Notes under the pieces: model-generated
Databases searched by the model: none
The model's input: the letters and a program-made list of their open reading frames with translations, nothing else
Told to the model about the DNA's origin: nothing
Made by a program: the position numbers and the translations under genes
Part shown: in pieces, positions 24,061-34,635 of the stretch
Position numbering within the stretch: the first letter of the stretch is position 1
Layout: every line of letters begins with the position of its first letter
Assembly (NCBI GenBank): GCA_963691655.1
Contig: OY829327.1
Coordinates: forward strand, 58,974,079 to 59,038,078
Reading direction: 5' to 3'
Source: Toxonevra muliebris
Taxonomy: Eukaryota; Arthropoda; Insecta; Diptera; Pallopteridae
Length of the DNA: 64,000 bases

Positions 24061-24997
24061 CAAAAACTACGAAGAAATACACACAAAGAATTGGATATGT
24101 AAAAAAAAATTTTCCTAACAACCGACCGCTTCTAAAGTTAAACATGATTCACAGACCTAAAATTGTCCGAAACTCCAGCCAAAAGAAACCCTCAACACCA
24201 AAAAGCAAAGATCTGTGAAAGTAATTGAGTTCGCTGCAAATGCCCCAACAGAAGATATATTATGCTAAATATTATGAAAAAAGTTCTTGTTGGGCTTCTC
24301 TAAAGAAAAGCGTCGGTTTTTTTTTCATGCAAGCTTCATATCGCTTTATCAGCTCTAATCGAGGCGACTCTTTTCCCGCTCCTGCCCTCTCCGTCGTAAA
24401 CGTTCTCGAACTGTTCGTATTGCTTTATCAAAATTAAACGAATGAAACTGTATATTTAGCTTTAATACGCATTTCTGGACATTCAAATCTTTTTTTTAAT
24501 TTAACACTCAAGGCAAATTGATGTCATTAAAGAAAAAAAAAGAAAAAAATTATAGTAATGTAAAATTGAGAAAAATCTAAAGATAAATATTATCCACATG
24601 CGCGCTTAGTACACTGAAAAAATATTTGAGTTTATTCTTTTTCTCTCTTTTCTCCTTCCATTAACCAATATTATGTACAATCGTCCTATCCGTTGTGTGT
24701 ACAAAAACAAACTAAAAACACTAGTAGATGCAAAAAGTTAGCCCTAGGCATTCAATGGGATATTAGCATTAGATCGAATAAAAACCACTACAATTTTCGT
24801 AATCAGCACGAAAGTTGGATCTAGTCCTTTTAGAAACAACTTTGTCAAATTTTTTAAATCACTGCTACCAGGTCGTATGAGTAATATTAATATAATATTA
24901 TTTCGCGTTTTATTAGCATGAACTTATCGATCTAGCATAAGTTCTTTCCAAATCTATTTGGTTTTCTAATGTGTAATTTCTAAAAATAATAACTCAC

Positions 24998-25109
24998 CTT
25001 TGATCGACATTAAGAAAATTTCTAGGAAACGTTATGTTTTCGGGGCTTATCACAGGATAACTGCTGGCCTTAAGATGCAATGTTACGTCTCGAGGCTTGC
25101 ATTTTCTTT
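24998..25109 (-). CDS. Exon 2 of the TMEM8/PGAP6-like gene
   Basis: 112 nt between an acceptor (TATTTCCAG) and a donor (AAAG|GTGAGTT). It continues the frame of exon 1 (codon 111, Gln, is split across the junction). It encodes residues about 111-147, including CKPRDVTLHLKASSYPV and the segment SPENITFPRNF. N135-I-T is a potential N-glycosylation site, as expected for a luminal or extracellular domain. The C-x-P-x-DVTLHL then PVIxP pattern parallels the CG..NVTVHF..PVINP segment of vertebrate TMEM8 as I remember it. Intron 1 upstream is only 74 nt (25110-25183); intron 2 downstream is 8.3 kb. Confidence 0.85.
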
Positions 25110-25183
25110 CTGGAAATAGATAACGGTGTGTTGTAAATAATTAACAAAAATATCATAATAACTTATGAAGAAGATTTACTTAC

Positions 25184-25514
25184 GAAAGGCACTTTTGGAT
25201 TCCTCGTACGCCTTAAATGTGAAGAACGCCGTACGCGTGTCTGGTGGTATACGAAAGTGCAATATGGACACATCTTTGTAAGCTGTGTATTTGAGAAGCG
25301 TATTCGATGGCAATCGTACGATGAGCGTTTGATCCTTCGGAATTTTTAACTGATCCATTTTCTCTTGCGGCCCTGCTTCATTGACGAGGTAATCGTTTTG
25401 TGCCGATTGATGATGCACCTGAACACTGGCGCCGCAACCGATTTCATGATGATTAGCAATCAATGCTAATATCACGATGACAATAAGTAAAATATGGCGA
25501 TAAAGTTGATCCAT
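25184..25514 (-). CDS. Exon 1 of a TMEM8/PGAP6-like membrane protein gene
   Basis: This is the first coding exon (110 codons plus one base) of the only host gene I can support. It opens with ATG and a hydrophobic stretch (residues about 8-20, ILLIVIVILALIA), read as a secretory signal peptide. Residues 60-110 contain LPSNTLLKYTAY, ILHFRIPPDT and AFFTFKAYEESKSAF, which resemble the start of the extracellular region of TMEM8/PGAP6 proteins; the human member, as I recall it, is a multi-pass surface or lysosomal membrane protein linked to GPI-anchor processing. The exon ends at a good donor (C|GTAAGTAAA on the minus strand) in phase 1 and splices in frame to 25109. Base composition is clearly more GC-rich than the surroundings. 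The family call is from memory of the motif pattern; the exon structure is seen directly. A search of the spliced 194 residues would settle the family. Confidence 0.85.
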
Positions 25515-25640
25515 TTTACCTGTAGTAATAATATTGAGCTGATTGCTTTTGTGCTGCCAACGATAGTTCTACTAAGGGATGTTTGTATACAAGTTACTGT
25601 TGGCGTTTTGGAAATGATTTTTTAAGGCGCGTGGTCTGAA
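25515..25640 (-). promoter_or_regulatory. 5' leader of the TMEM8-like gene with possible UTR splice acceptor
   Basis: Four bases upstream of the exon 1 ATG, the minus strand reads TTATTACTACAG|GTAAA, a plausible 3' splice site (exon start about 25519). The gene may therefore have an untranslated first exon further right. No TATA box or initiator could be identified with confidence, so the promoter position is unknown. Confidence 0.35.
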
Positions 25641-26504
25641 AAGTAGTAAACAAATTTATGTATAAATAACAAAAATTATTCTACATAAAAACCTTCTGTA
25701 AATACTATTGACAAAATCATTTTATGGCAGCTTCAAATCAGTTGCTTTATTATTTCAAATAATACTTTTTAATACAGTGCCAATATCGAACTTCTTTCTA
25801 CCTTATTATGTATAAAGTTTAAGTCTCCAGAAGTTTATATTTATTCATACTATGATATGGATTTGGTGTAATGTCAATTGTAAATCTATTTGTAATTTTG
25901 TACTTATGTATTAGCGAGTATCAGCTTGTAAAGCATTCAGATACCCAGCAACAAAAATATTAGTCATTCTCAACAAGTAAACTGCTGAATTTATTATTGC
26001 AATCAAAAACGCAACCAACTCCTTTGTAAATTGTTCTGGAATTCATTCGACATGCTTTATATACGATAATGAAATCAATTGATAATATTGAGGTGAGTCT
26101 GCGCTTGTGTCTAATTATCTTAACCAAATTTTTTTAGTACTGGGTAATGTATGGGTAATTTCCTAATTAAGAGCAACATACATACAACATGCAATATTTA
26201 TGCCAATAGAAAATTTCTGCATTGCTATTTTAATTTGATTTCCATTAACAAATTTTGTGTGTAAATTAATTTTGAATTAGTCCATCACAATTGTATGGGT
26301 ATACATAATGTGAGCTAGGGTGGTTTTTTGGTCCGTTGAGCTGAAAAGCAAGTCCTACACTTTTCGGCTTTCAATGCTTTGTGCCACCTCTACAAAAAAA
26401 AAAAAAACATGATGTGACCACATGTTTTGTTATAAAATTTCGGGACATCGGTTATATGCATTTGTGAACTGTTATCTTCGAATTATATTCCGAATTGTTT
26501 GGCC

Positions 26505-26935
26505 TAACACAATATTCAACGAAGAGTTGCTCCGCAGAACAAAGATCAAATCCACAGACTTCCAGATCTTAAGACACAAATGTACTGAGTGAAACCACCT
26601 CGCTGAAGAGACAGACTGTGGCCACAAGGACTGTGGCTAAACTCGAAAGGCGAATAAAAACCAGTTGCGTATTTTTCATTATAAAACCCAAAATATTGAA
26701 AGTCCTTAAATAATTATTGGAAACTGCTAAGTTACAAAAATTTTTCAAAAAATTTCAACATTTTGGAATTTCTAACGAAAAACACGCAGCAGGTTTTTGT
26801 TCGACTTTTGAGTTTATCTGTTATTCCTTGTGGCCACAGAAATTTGGGGAAAGATGGTTTAGCGCGAAACTAATCAACTTGGCAAGAGCTGAAAGAAGCT
26901 AAAACCAACTGCACGCCATGGCGCCATGGCTTAAC
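26505..26935 (+). pseudogene. Possible RTE-type LINE C-terminal relic
   Basis: The frame near 26515 reads FNEELLRRTKIKSTDFQILR, resembling the ISNEELWRRT...QIxxRKW segment at the C-terminus of RTE/BovB-like LINEs, followed by pieces like LNSKG (compare WNPQGKR). At about 26890, ELKEAKTNCTPWRHG resembles the downstream W-x-x-L...A-x-x-RxxWR segment. Stops and frameshifts are frequent; the assignment is tentative. Confidence 0.4.
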
Positions 26936-29304
26936 GGTGGTTCCGGGGCGACCTACCGTCCGGACATGTGAGGTGGTTTTGGTGACTGGAAGTCTCACAC
27001 TGATTGAGGCTTTCAATGCTTTCCTCCTCCAAAAAAAAACCCTCGCATGCACATATGCACACACGCTTGCATAACGACAACAACAACAATATGCACATAC
27101 ATGTATCTGCCTGTATAAATGAAAATAAAAATGCCTTAAAAAATATAACCTGTGTTTAGAATAGAGCCAGTTGGCGGCTCTCAACATTATATTTTTTAAG
27201 TGCACGGATCATGTGTCCGTAACTGTTGCATTTGAAGTTTTTACTTTTAAAATCCATGATTTTACATTTTTGAGCTTTAATTCTATATTTTATTCTAATA
27301 CACTTGATGTTGTTTGGTAGGAAGTTATACAGCCTAGGAGGATATAAAGTTTATTTTGGTTTTAACCCTTAAATTGTAAATTGAAAAGCGTCAGTTTAAC
27401 ATATCGTACATTAGTTAGAAAAGGGGCACAACTCGTAATTGAGAAATTTTCAGGAAACGAAGGGGTTTTGCTTACCTATTGATGCATATAAATATGTATT
27501 TAATAGAAAAATATGTCATTGATCAATTTGAAATTTAAATTTGCAAAGTTTGAGAACCACTTTGGATGATATGACGTCAAAAATTTAAAACCCAGAAGAC
27601 TATCAATTGTTCACTAGTGAGAAACTATCAAGGAGACAAAAATATTATGAAGAAGTAAAAGTTAAGCTTACAATTTCGAATAGTAATGTACGGTGTTTGA
27701 CTGCACAGGCTTTCAAATTTCTATATAATACAGAAATTACTGTACGATTAACATCATGGACACCTCATTACATTAAATATGCTTCCATAGGTAAGCAAAA
27801 CTCTTTTTTTTTTACCGTTTAGTGAAATTAAAAGGGAAACACCATTAAAATAGATGTGACTTTTGATGTCTGTTTATTCATAGATGGCTCTGTGTTCAAT
27901 TGCCAAATAATTGTAGCATAAAAAAAAAATGTATTCCACAGGCTGGACGTCATAGCCTAATTGTTAATTAAAAATTTTTCTACACGGTACCATCTCTTGG
28001 CTGGCAATGACAATTCGAACGAATCATCACGTTCCAGTCACAGGACAAAAATGTTCGTCAGTGTAATCATTAAAATAAAATCTCGCACGTGACTCTCCTA
28101 AACTTTATATTTCCCTTAACCCACAGCACTCGTTATTTGCTCACTTCTTGCTGACATTTACACTACAATTTGCGTGCGTTTAAGTAGTAAACCTTTTAGA
28201 AATATTTGTTTCAGTTTAGCAACGAATAGATGCATCTATGTAGCTGTGAAGCCATGCGACTCATGACGTGCTGCCTCCTGCTTCCCATCCAATAATCTTG
28301 GCGCAGTGCAACTCCACATTTTTCTGCTGCTGTTGCTAAAATACTTCTAATATCTCGAAAATATTAAGATAAATGACTGTGTTTGCTGAATGTTTGCAGA
28401 ATGCTCAACATTTTACAATAAAGGCCAACAATTTAACGAGAAGACAGATCTTTTTCACAACACATATTTAAATAAGAATTGCAGTTAATTTGTTACTGAG
28501 CTGGAATCAAAGCTAACAGGGTGCGACGAATGATTAAAATACGATACTTCTCAATTAAACTTTCAAAAGTAAAATAGACTCATCAGTGGCGTAAAAAAGA
28601 ATCAAGGCCGGCTATTGCAGGAGGAATGTATTTCAAATCATTCGCGAATGCACATCTAGCGATTTTCAATGCTGTTTAGCGACAAAAGAATTGTGAATTG
28701 TTGTGACTTTTTCTGGTGAATTCTTTAATTTGACGGGATTTTTAGCTTTTTGTGAGCACCAAGGATTGACAAAATTGGTGAACGAATGCACAAGGGGCGC
28801 AAAAATAATTACTCGATTTGATTTAGCTATAACTTTTTTCTAAATTAAAAAATTATGATTTAATTTTTTAATATTTTTGGTTGGACCTTGAGTTTTGCTC
28901 CGTTAAGTATTTAAATAGATATTGTTTAAATGTTGGCCTCTGGTATTTATATTAATTTGAGCCCTTATTTTTTGGTTAATATTGCCTTTCACTGCTGCGA
29001 GAGTTTATGGTTTATTCATTTAGACCAATGACTTAAAATAATCCTATATAATGGTTAGATTGAGTGATCTTGTGAATTGATTTATTCTTGAAAAGGGCTT
29101 TGCTTATGTTTACTCCACAAATGTCAAAGTCGCGATGACATAAGATTCCATTTGCAAAAATAATAGTATCTTGTGATAGGATGATGGCTTCTTCGCCATC
29201 TTATTTTTTTTTTTGCTTCTTTCTCACTATGATCATGAACTGAATTAGGAAGTTGTATGAGTCGGTTGTTCGGGTGTTCGTCAGTGTTGTTTGACCTAAG
29301 GGTA

Positions 29305-29765
29305 GCCAGACGTACTGATTTAGTCAGTACATGTATTTATTTTCTTGGATTTTTTTTTAAAGTACTGATTTTAAAATTCTGAAATCAGTACGCAAATCTG
29401 CATATTTTTGGATTTTGCATTATTTTAGTTTTATAATCTTAATAAAATTTTTGGTGTTTTTATTAAAATTTTATCTATTTTATCTATGAAAAGGTAGACA
29501 GAAATATAAGTTTTGTAAAATTGAATGAACGTTAAGGGTACTGCAACATTCCCAAAGGTAGAAAACATTTTAAAAATTTTGCGATTCCACTGAAAAAACT
29601 TTCATTTTATTTTTTACGTTTTAGAGGAAGGGGAAAAAACAGAATTGCCCTGAGTTTATAAAATCAGCTTATATTCAAAAATAAAAAACCATATGTATCT
29701 GGAAAATGTACTGATTTGTACTGATTTTTGTATTCAATTCAAGTATTCAGTGTACTGATTTTTTA
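29305..29765. repeat. GTACTGATTT repeat cluster
   Basis: TACTGATTT-type motifs occur at least five times between 29314 and 29765, with inverted AGTAC partners (GTACTGATTTAGTCAGTAC at the left edge; GAAATCAGTAC inside). It looks like a MITE with degenerate ends. Confidence 0.45.
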
Positions 29766-29789
29766 GTTAAAAAATCTAACTAAACCTTC

Positions 29790-31380
29790 AGCATCATGGC
29801 AGCCAGTGATGGTGCGCAGGGCTGCGTTTTGCGAGTCTTGGAGTTTGCGCTAAGGTGTGTTGCTGATGACAGGGGCCATACAGGAGCAATGTAATTGAGC
29901 ACCGATCTACCTATGGTTTTTTAAGTTGTTAGCAGAGTCTCTTTGCTCTTTCCCCATGAACTGCCTGCTAGCGCCCTTAGCACGTTGTTACGCTTGCTGA
30001 TGTTGAAGCGCATGTTGGTACCGTAAGTGACGAAGGTATGAAAACAGTCGAACGTAACGCCCAGAATTTTGGAGTCCATCGACTTGTAAATCAAGGAGAA
30101 AAAATCCTTTGTTTTTTACCAGGCTAACATGGACCACTATGGACAATAGACGAACTAGACAGCTACTCAACCTTAGCAGAAACTCCATCAGCATTATGAC
30201 TTCGATGCTCACGGGACACTGCATAATGGGGAGACATGCTGCACGACTAGGACTGCCATTCAATGACTTCTGTCGGGGCTGCGGCTCTGAGGAGGAGGAA
30301 GAAACAGTCCTCCATTTCATGTGCGAATGCCCATCCCTGGCCAGGAGGAGACTAAAACTCCTGGACTCACCTTTCTTCACTAGTCTGTTCGAGCTATCAT
30401 CCGTAAATATTAAGGACATAGCCTGATTCATTATGGAATCCTCATGGTTCTCCAATCCGTAAATGGGGGAGTCGCGCCGTACTGTGGTATCACAATGAGC
30501 CTAAATGTGCTTAACTGTGCTTTCAAGCAGAAGGCTGGCACTCCAACCTAACCTAATCCTTAGTTCATGGAGAGAACAGTGTAGCCGTGGACTTCTCAGC
30601 CAAGAGCTGTAGGTTACGGTTACCGAGGAATTCAGCTACTTCGCTCAGTTAGGCGTTGATGTCGGCGGGGGAGCCGGCATTCTAGTAGCCTTAGACACCA
30701 GCGAATTATAGAGGTCTTGCAAAGGACCTGTATCGAACGAACGCTTTTAACAGATAGAGTGCCACCAGTATTGTCCTGTCGCTTTAGACACTTTGGCATT
30801 TTTGATGACGTTAGCCTCCTCAAGCGTTGTAAAAGTGTGGGCATCTCGCTTCCAGACTGTCTTCAGGGCATGCATGCTCCTGGTGGTCGCCCTCTTGGGC
30901 TTCTCAATTTTTGCCGCGATTTCGATAAATTGTTGGCAGAACGAACGCGAACATGTCTTGACGTCTTCCACAGCAGCTGATTCGAAAGAGATCGTAGTGA
31001 GGTCATTGGAGAGAGACTTAATGGTGGACCATAATTTTTTAAACTATATTCGAAACTTTTCGGGTGCTCGAACCATTTTTTCCTACGGTGCACTGGGCAG
31101 TGGCTTTAGGGACTGTTTCGCGTAAGAACTTCTCGCCAACTCGAACATTCACTAGAGCTGGTTCTTGTAAAAAGCAGGAATCGGTTTGTGTTCTGAAACC
31201 ACTCGAGTTAACCTTATTGTAATTGATGAAGGTTTTATTTTCAGCCTCCAAAAAGTCCTCTGGGCTATCGACGGTGTTGGTGATTTGGATGTGGTCCGAT
31301 TGCAATCTGATGACTGTGGCCCAGTGCGCGTTTATTAGCAGAATTATTGAAAGTTTCTGGTTTTCATGAAATAAAATCAT
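29790..31380 (-). pseudogene. Jockey-like reverse transcriptase, split by a LINE insertion
   Basis: Minus-strand fragments in order: an RT finger motif VIKNAKVSKATG (about 30790), SEVAEFLGNRNLQLLAEKS then TATLFSP (RT palm end, about 30640-30570), a gap filled by the plus-strand LINE 30114-30555, then KILGVTFD and VLRALAGSSWGKSKETLLTT and SVLNYIAPVW (RT thumb, about 30075-29840). This is the usual order in Jockey-clade elements of insects. Between finger and palm much of the RT, including the YADD box, is missing. The 113-codon frame at 31380-31039 is open but unrecognised and may be upstream element sequence. Stops and frameshifts show it is dead. Confidence 0.75.
30114..30555 (+). mobile_element. 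5'-truncated LINE insertion (C-terminus and 3' UTR)
   Basis: A frame to 30425 ends with a zinc-knuckle region (ILTGHC-like SMLTGHCIMGRHAARLG, then CRGCGSEEEEETVLHFMCEC), typical of the C-terminus of I/LOA/R1-type LINE ORF2. A short 3' UTR follows, ending CACTCCAACCTAACCTA. A near-perfect 10-bp target duplication flanks it (ATCCTTTGTT at 30104-30113, ATCCTTAGTT at 30556-30565). It interrupts a Jockey-like RT on the opposite strand, whose frame resumes on the far side. Its 3' tail matches that of the SINE at 11101-11413. Confidence 0.85.
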
Positions 31381-33200
31381 TAAATTATTTTTTGGTTAGC
31401 AGTAAAAAAGTTTCATGGCCTTTGCACTATGCTGTATTTTTATAGTCGCCATGGCGTGTCATGCTGTTGCAAAAAATATAATAGATAAAAACAATTTTCC
31501 TAAGCGGTAAATAGTTGGCCAAAAATGCCGATTCGACATTCTTGGCCAACATGAATGGATGCGAAAAGTTCGGCCTAGGCTCTCAATTTGTTGTTGTGCC
31601 ATAATAATATTAGTATCATGTTTACGTTCACTGTCAAGTTCCGCGTGTTTTATTTGAGTATGAAGCTTTTGCCGAATTCAAGCAGAGTAGAATGAAGTTC
31701 TTCCGTTGACCAACAAGAAGTGGTAGTTGTAGTTTTTGAGTAGAAGAGAATCATACTGTTTTAAGCCAAATACGCATGGCAACAAATAGTGGGAAGCTTT
31801 TTTAGTTTTTTTGTATCTATTTATGTACTCAGAAGATTACTAAAAGATAGTGTTAACCAAAAAATCTTTTATGTTAATAAACCACTAATTCCCATTGATC
31901 AAAATGCACACAGTCTAAATTGATTGAAGAGAAAAAGCCAGATTTCCTATTGCCATTTGTAGGGCATATGTATGCATGAGTATTGTATGTATATGTATGT
32001 AGTAGTTTCGAATTCCTTCAAAGTGAAATTTTCATGTCCGCACTACTTTACAAATTAGCAATTTTCTAAATGGAATCCATTAAAACTACAGAAACATATT
32101 TAAAGATAAAAGCTTGCAATCAGCGTCAGTGCAGCACATTTATGACATTTTTGCTTAATTAAAAAAGTGAAAAGAAAAAATAAAACTCTCTGAATATTCA
32201 ACAGACTAAAAGAAAACTGAATTGACGCCGGTAAGATGACAAAAAAAAAAGAAAAGAAAAACAAGAAAAAGAAAAAACGCAAAGTGAAAACTTTGCTATA
32301 TAAAGCACTTTTATCAAACACGAGTTGCGAATGCTATGCGATGCGATTCGATGTGGAGCAATGTGATGCGTTGCAATGACAATGTTGGCTGGTATCAGCA
32401 TACAACCATTACGTCAGGAGGAAAACAGGAAAACACGAATACCAATGCAATACGAATACGGGCTCCAACTGAGTAACTGAGTTGAATTCGACGGTTCGAC
32501 AACATGTGAGACTGAATCACTCATTCACGGGTGGCCGTCTACTTCGTCTTCTACTAGTTTGTGTATATCGGCGACGTCGCAGCAAATGCAGCACTCTGCT
32601 CGCTGTACTTCGTCTTAATAAAAGAAATTGAAAAGTTTTTGCCAGAATTTCAATTATTTTAATGCATTGCCAATGGTAATGGCAGAAGAGAGTACGAGAA
32701 GTTAACCGAAAACTTTTTAATTTTGAGCTGCATTAAGTTTAGTTTGAGATATTTTTTGAATTGATGACAGCGCAAGTATCGCTTGCATAATTTTTTATTT
32801 TTATTTTATTCTTTTTCTTTGCTTTGGTGTGTGTGTTTCAAATATGAAAATGATATTCATGATATTCATGAAGTTGTTGTTGTATGTTGTACGAGTAATC
32901 ATGAAATTGCTAAATGCATGTGATGTGAAGGGAGGATAGGACGGAGTGATGGAAGGAGGAATAGGATGAGCACAGCTGAATAAGATGAATTATTCATTGC
33001 AATGCATATGGGGTACATTAAGCCAAATGAGAATTGAAAACTGAGCCCAAAAAAATAATATGTAATCCGCATTTAGAAGAAAACAAAAATGTTGTAACGC
33101 CAACAGAAACAAAAAGAAAAGATTTGCGTTTTTACTAGTGGCAATTTTTGTTTTAGAAAATAAAGTAAAGCAAACTTGTTGGCGGATTTTCTTCTTCGCA
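31381..33200. other. Gene-free stretch
   Basis: AT-rich with a repetitive purine tract (32250-32280) and GATGCGATGCGATTCGATG repeats near 32335. No recognisable gene. Confidence 0.5.
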
Positions 33201-33202
33201 AT

Positions 33203-33240
33203 ATACATTGGCGGTCACAAAAACCGCACCACCACAAAAT
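33203..33240. repeat. Possible Tc1-like terminal inverted repeat (3' side)
   Basis: ATACATTGGCGGTCACAAAA followed by ACCGCACCACCAC resembles the tips of Tc1-like elements and lies about 280 bp beyond the transposase stop at 33519. Its inverted partner is not found to the right of the transposase (34640-34900), so the 5' end seems lost or highly diverged. Confidence 0.4.
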
Positions 33241-33518
33241 ATCATGAAAATACAAAATTATTGAGATTTATGTTGAGGACTGTTTATTTCGTATAACATA
33301 TTATTACAAAGCCGATTTTATTACACAGATTAAAATAAAACAAGAAAAATATTTCTGGAACCTACACATTTTTTTTTGCTAAGAATATAAATATAGGAAA
33401 AAACTAAAAACTGGTATGAGGTTTTTGAAATTTTTTATTTTTAATTTAGAAACTGTTCAATATCTTTTAATCTTAAAAATTGATAATGATAATAACATGA
33501 AGTTACTAAAACAATGCT

Positions 33519-34635
33519 TTAGTATGATGTCGTTACTCCTTTAGCTTGTATTACTGCCATTATCCTTGATGGCATGGAATCAACCAAAACTTTTAGGTTA
33601 TCTTCGCTTATAACATCATACCAAACCTTATTTAAAGGTGCAGTTAATGTTTTTTTATTTTTTGGCTTCTGATCAGCAATTTTGAGCTTCGTTATATGCC
33701 ATAAGTGCTCTATAGGATTCAAGTCAGGTGAATTTCCGGGCCAAGTCAGACGTGAAATTCCAATACCCGTGAATACTTTCCCAAGCTGTAAAAAAAATGA
33801 TATTTTTTTTTGAAAATTCTGTTTATAAATTTATAGTCTATAAAGATCAAACCAAAGATAACATGCAAGATTTACCGATTTGGGATGATGACAAGGCGCT
33901 GAATCGTCCTGGAAAATTGCACCCGTAGTGTAGGATAAATGCTCTTCAAGGGCAGGCACCAAGTTCTCTTTTATAACTTGCCCGTATTCTTCAACATTCA
34001 TAATTCCTTCTAAATAATGCAATGAACCACGAACATAGTACGAAAAACATCCCCATATCATTTGGTTTTGTGGGAATTTAACAGTTTTCACAACGCAGTT
34101 TTCTCTATATCGTTCCCCATCGGAGCGACGTACATACGGCAAATTATCGGCGCACTGCCGGTTGAATTTGCTCTAATCTGAGCAAATGACATTTCGCCAC
34201 TGCTCCAATGTCCAGCTTTTATATTTTTGAGCCCAAGCTAGACGAGCTTCTTTCATTTTCTGTGTTAATAATGTTTTTTTTGCAGGACGCTTTTCGTGCA
34301 AACCAGCTTCTTGCAGCCTCCTGCGTACAGTTTCCTGACTAACATATACGCAATCATATTTTTCTAGCTCCGCCCGTATAGCAACATTACTTTTAAATCG
34401 GTCCTTTAAGCTCATCCTTTTTATTAAGCTGTTTTTGTACTAGTTGCACGTATAAGACCCGATCCTTTTTTCCTCTCCAAGGGCTCCATAAAATTTCTCT
34501 TTTAAAAAAACGCACAATTGTGGAATGTGAGCAACACAATTTCTCAGAAACTTTCCGGTAGGAAAGGCAAGTACGGCGACTTTGAGACAGTTGCTTATAT
34601 TTTGCTCCCATTACCGCACTTATTTCATAAATCAA
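33519..34635 (-). pseudogene. Tc1-like DD34E transposase with apparent intron
   Basis: Read right to left: an N-terminal helix-turn-helix region (MGAKYKQLSQS, KVSEKLCCSHSTIVRFFKR), a frameshift near 34400-34480, the second DNA-binding part (SQETVRRRLQEAGL), then WRNVICSD (first catalytic Asp) followed at once by TAG (34173-34175) where the family has Glu, then VKFPQNQMIWGCFS, FQDDSAPCHH (second Asp), and WPGNSPDLNPIEHLW (catalytic Glu). Between the second Asp and the Glu lies a 90-nt GT-AG interval (33786-33875); removing it gives exactly 34 residues between Asp and Glu and an intact frame. Length otherwise matches about 340-residue Tc1 transposases. The frameshift and nonsense codon mean it is inactive. 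Confidence 0.85.
33786..33875 (-). other. Apparent spliceosomal intron in the Tc1-like transposase
   Basis: The minus strand reads AAATCG|GTAAATC ... TTTTTTTTACAG|CTTGGG, 90 nt, AT-rich with a T-run before the acceptor and an in-frame stop. It is phase 0. Splicing restores the DD34E spacing. Confidence 0.7.

Larger units (their letters stand above)
16716..24997 (-). other. Intron 2 of the TMEM8-like gene (8.3 kb)
   Basis: Bounded by GTGAG at 24997 and TTGCAG at 16716 (minus strand). It holds a truncated hAT-type MITE (18152-18300), a TTAACCC piggyBac-like terminus (about 22027), a microsatellite near 22345-22385, a short inverted-repeat element (22903-23146) and decayed LINE sequence on the minus strand (23570-24060). 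The 16724-18150, 18301-22000 and 24062-24990 stretches show no gene; open frames there are short and unrecognisable. Confidence 0.8.
25641..29780. other. Upstream of the TMEM8-like gene, no gene seen
   Basis: It holds a possible RTE-type LINE tail (26505-26935), short AT-rich frames and a GTACTGATTT-rich repeat (29305-29765). Non-coding first exons or promoters of the TMEM8-like gene could lie here but are not recognisable. Confidence 0.5.

Noticed and set aside
23718..24218. 166-codon plus-strand open frame, the longest in the window
   Set aside because: It lies antisense to recognisable LINE RT/RNase H pieces, has no domain motif of its own, and its composition is that of chance frames here.
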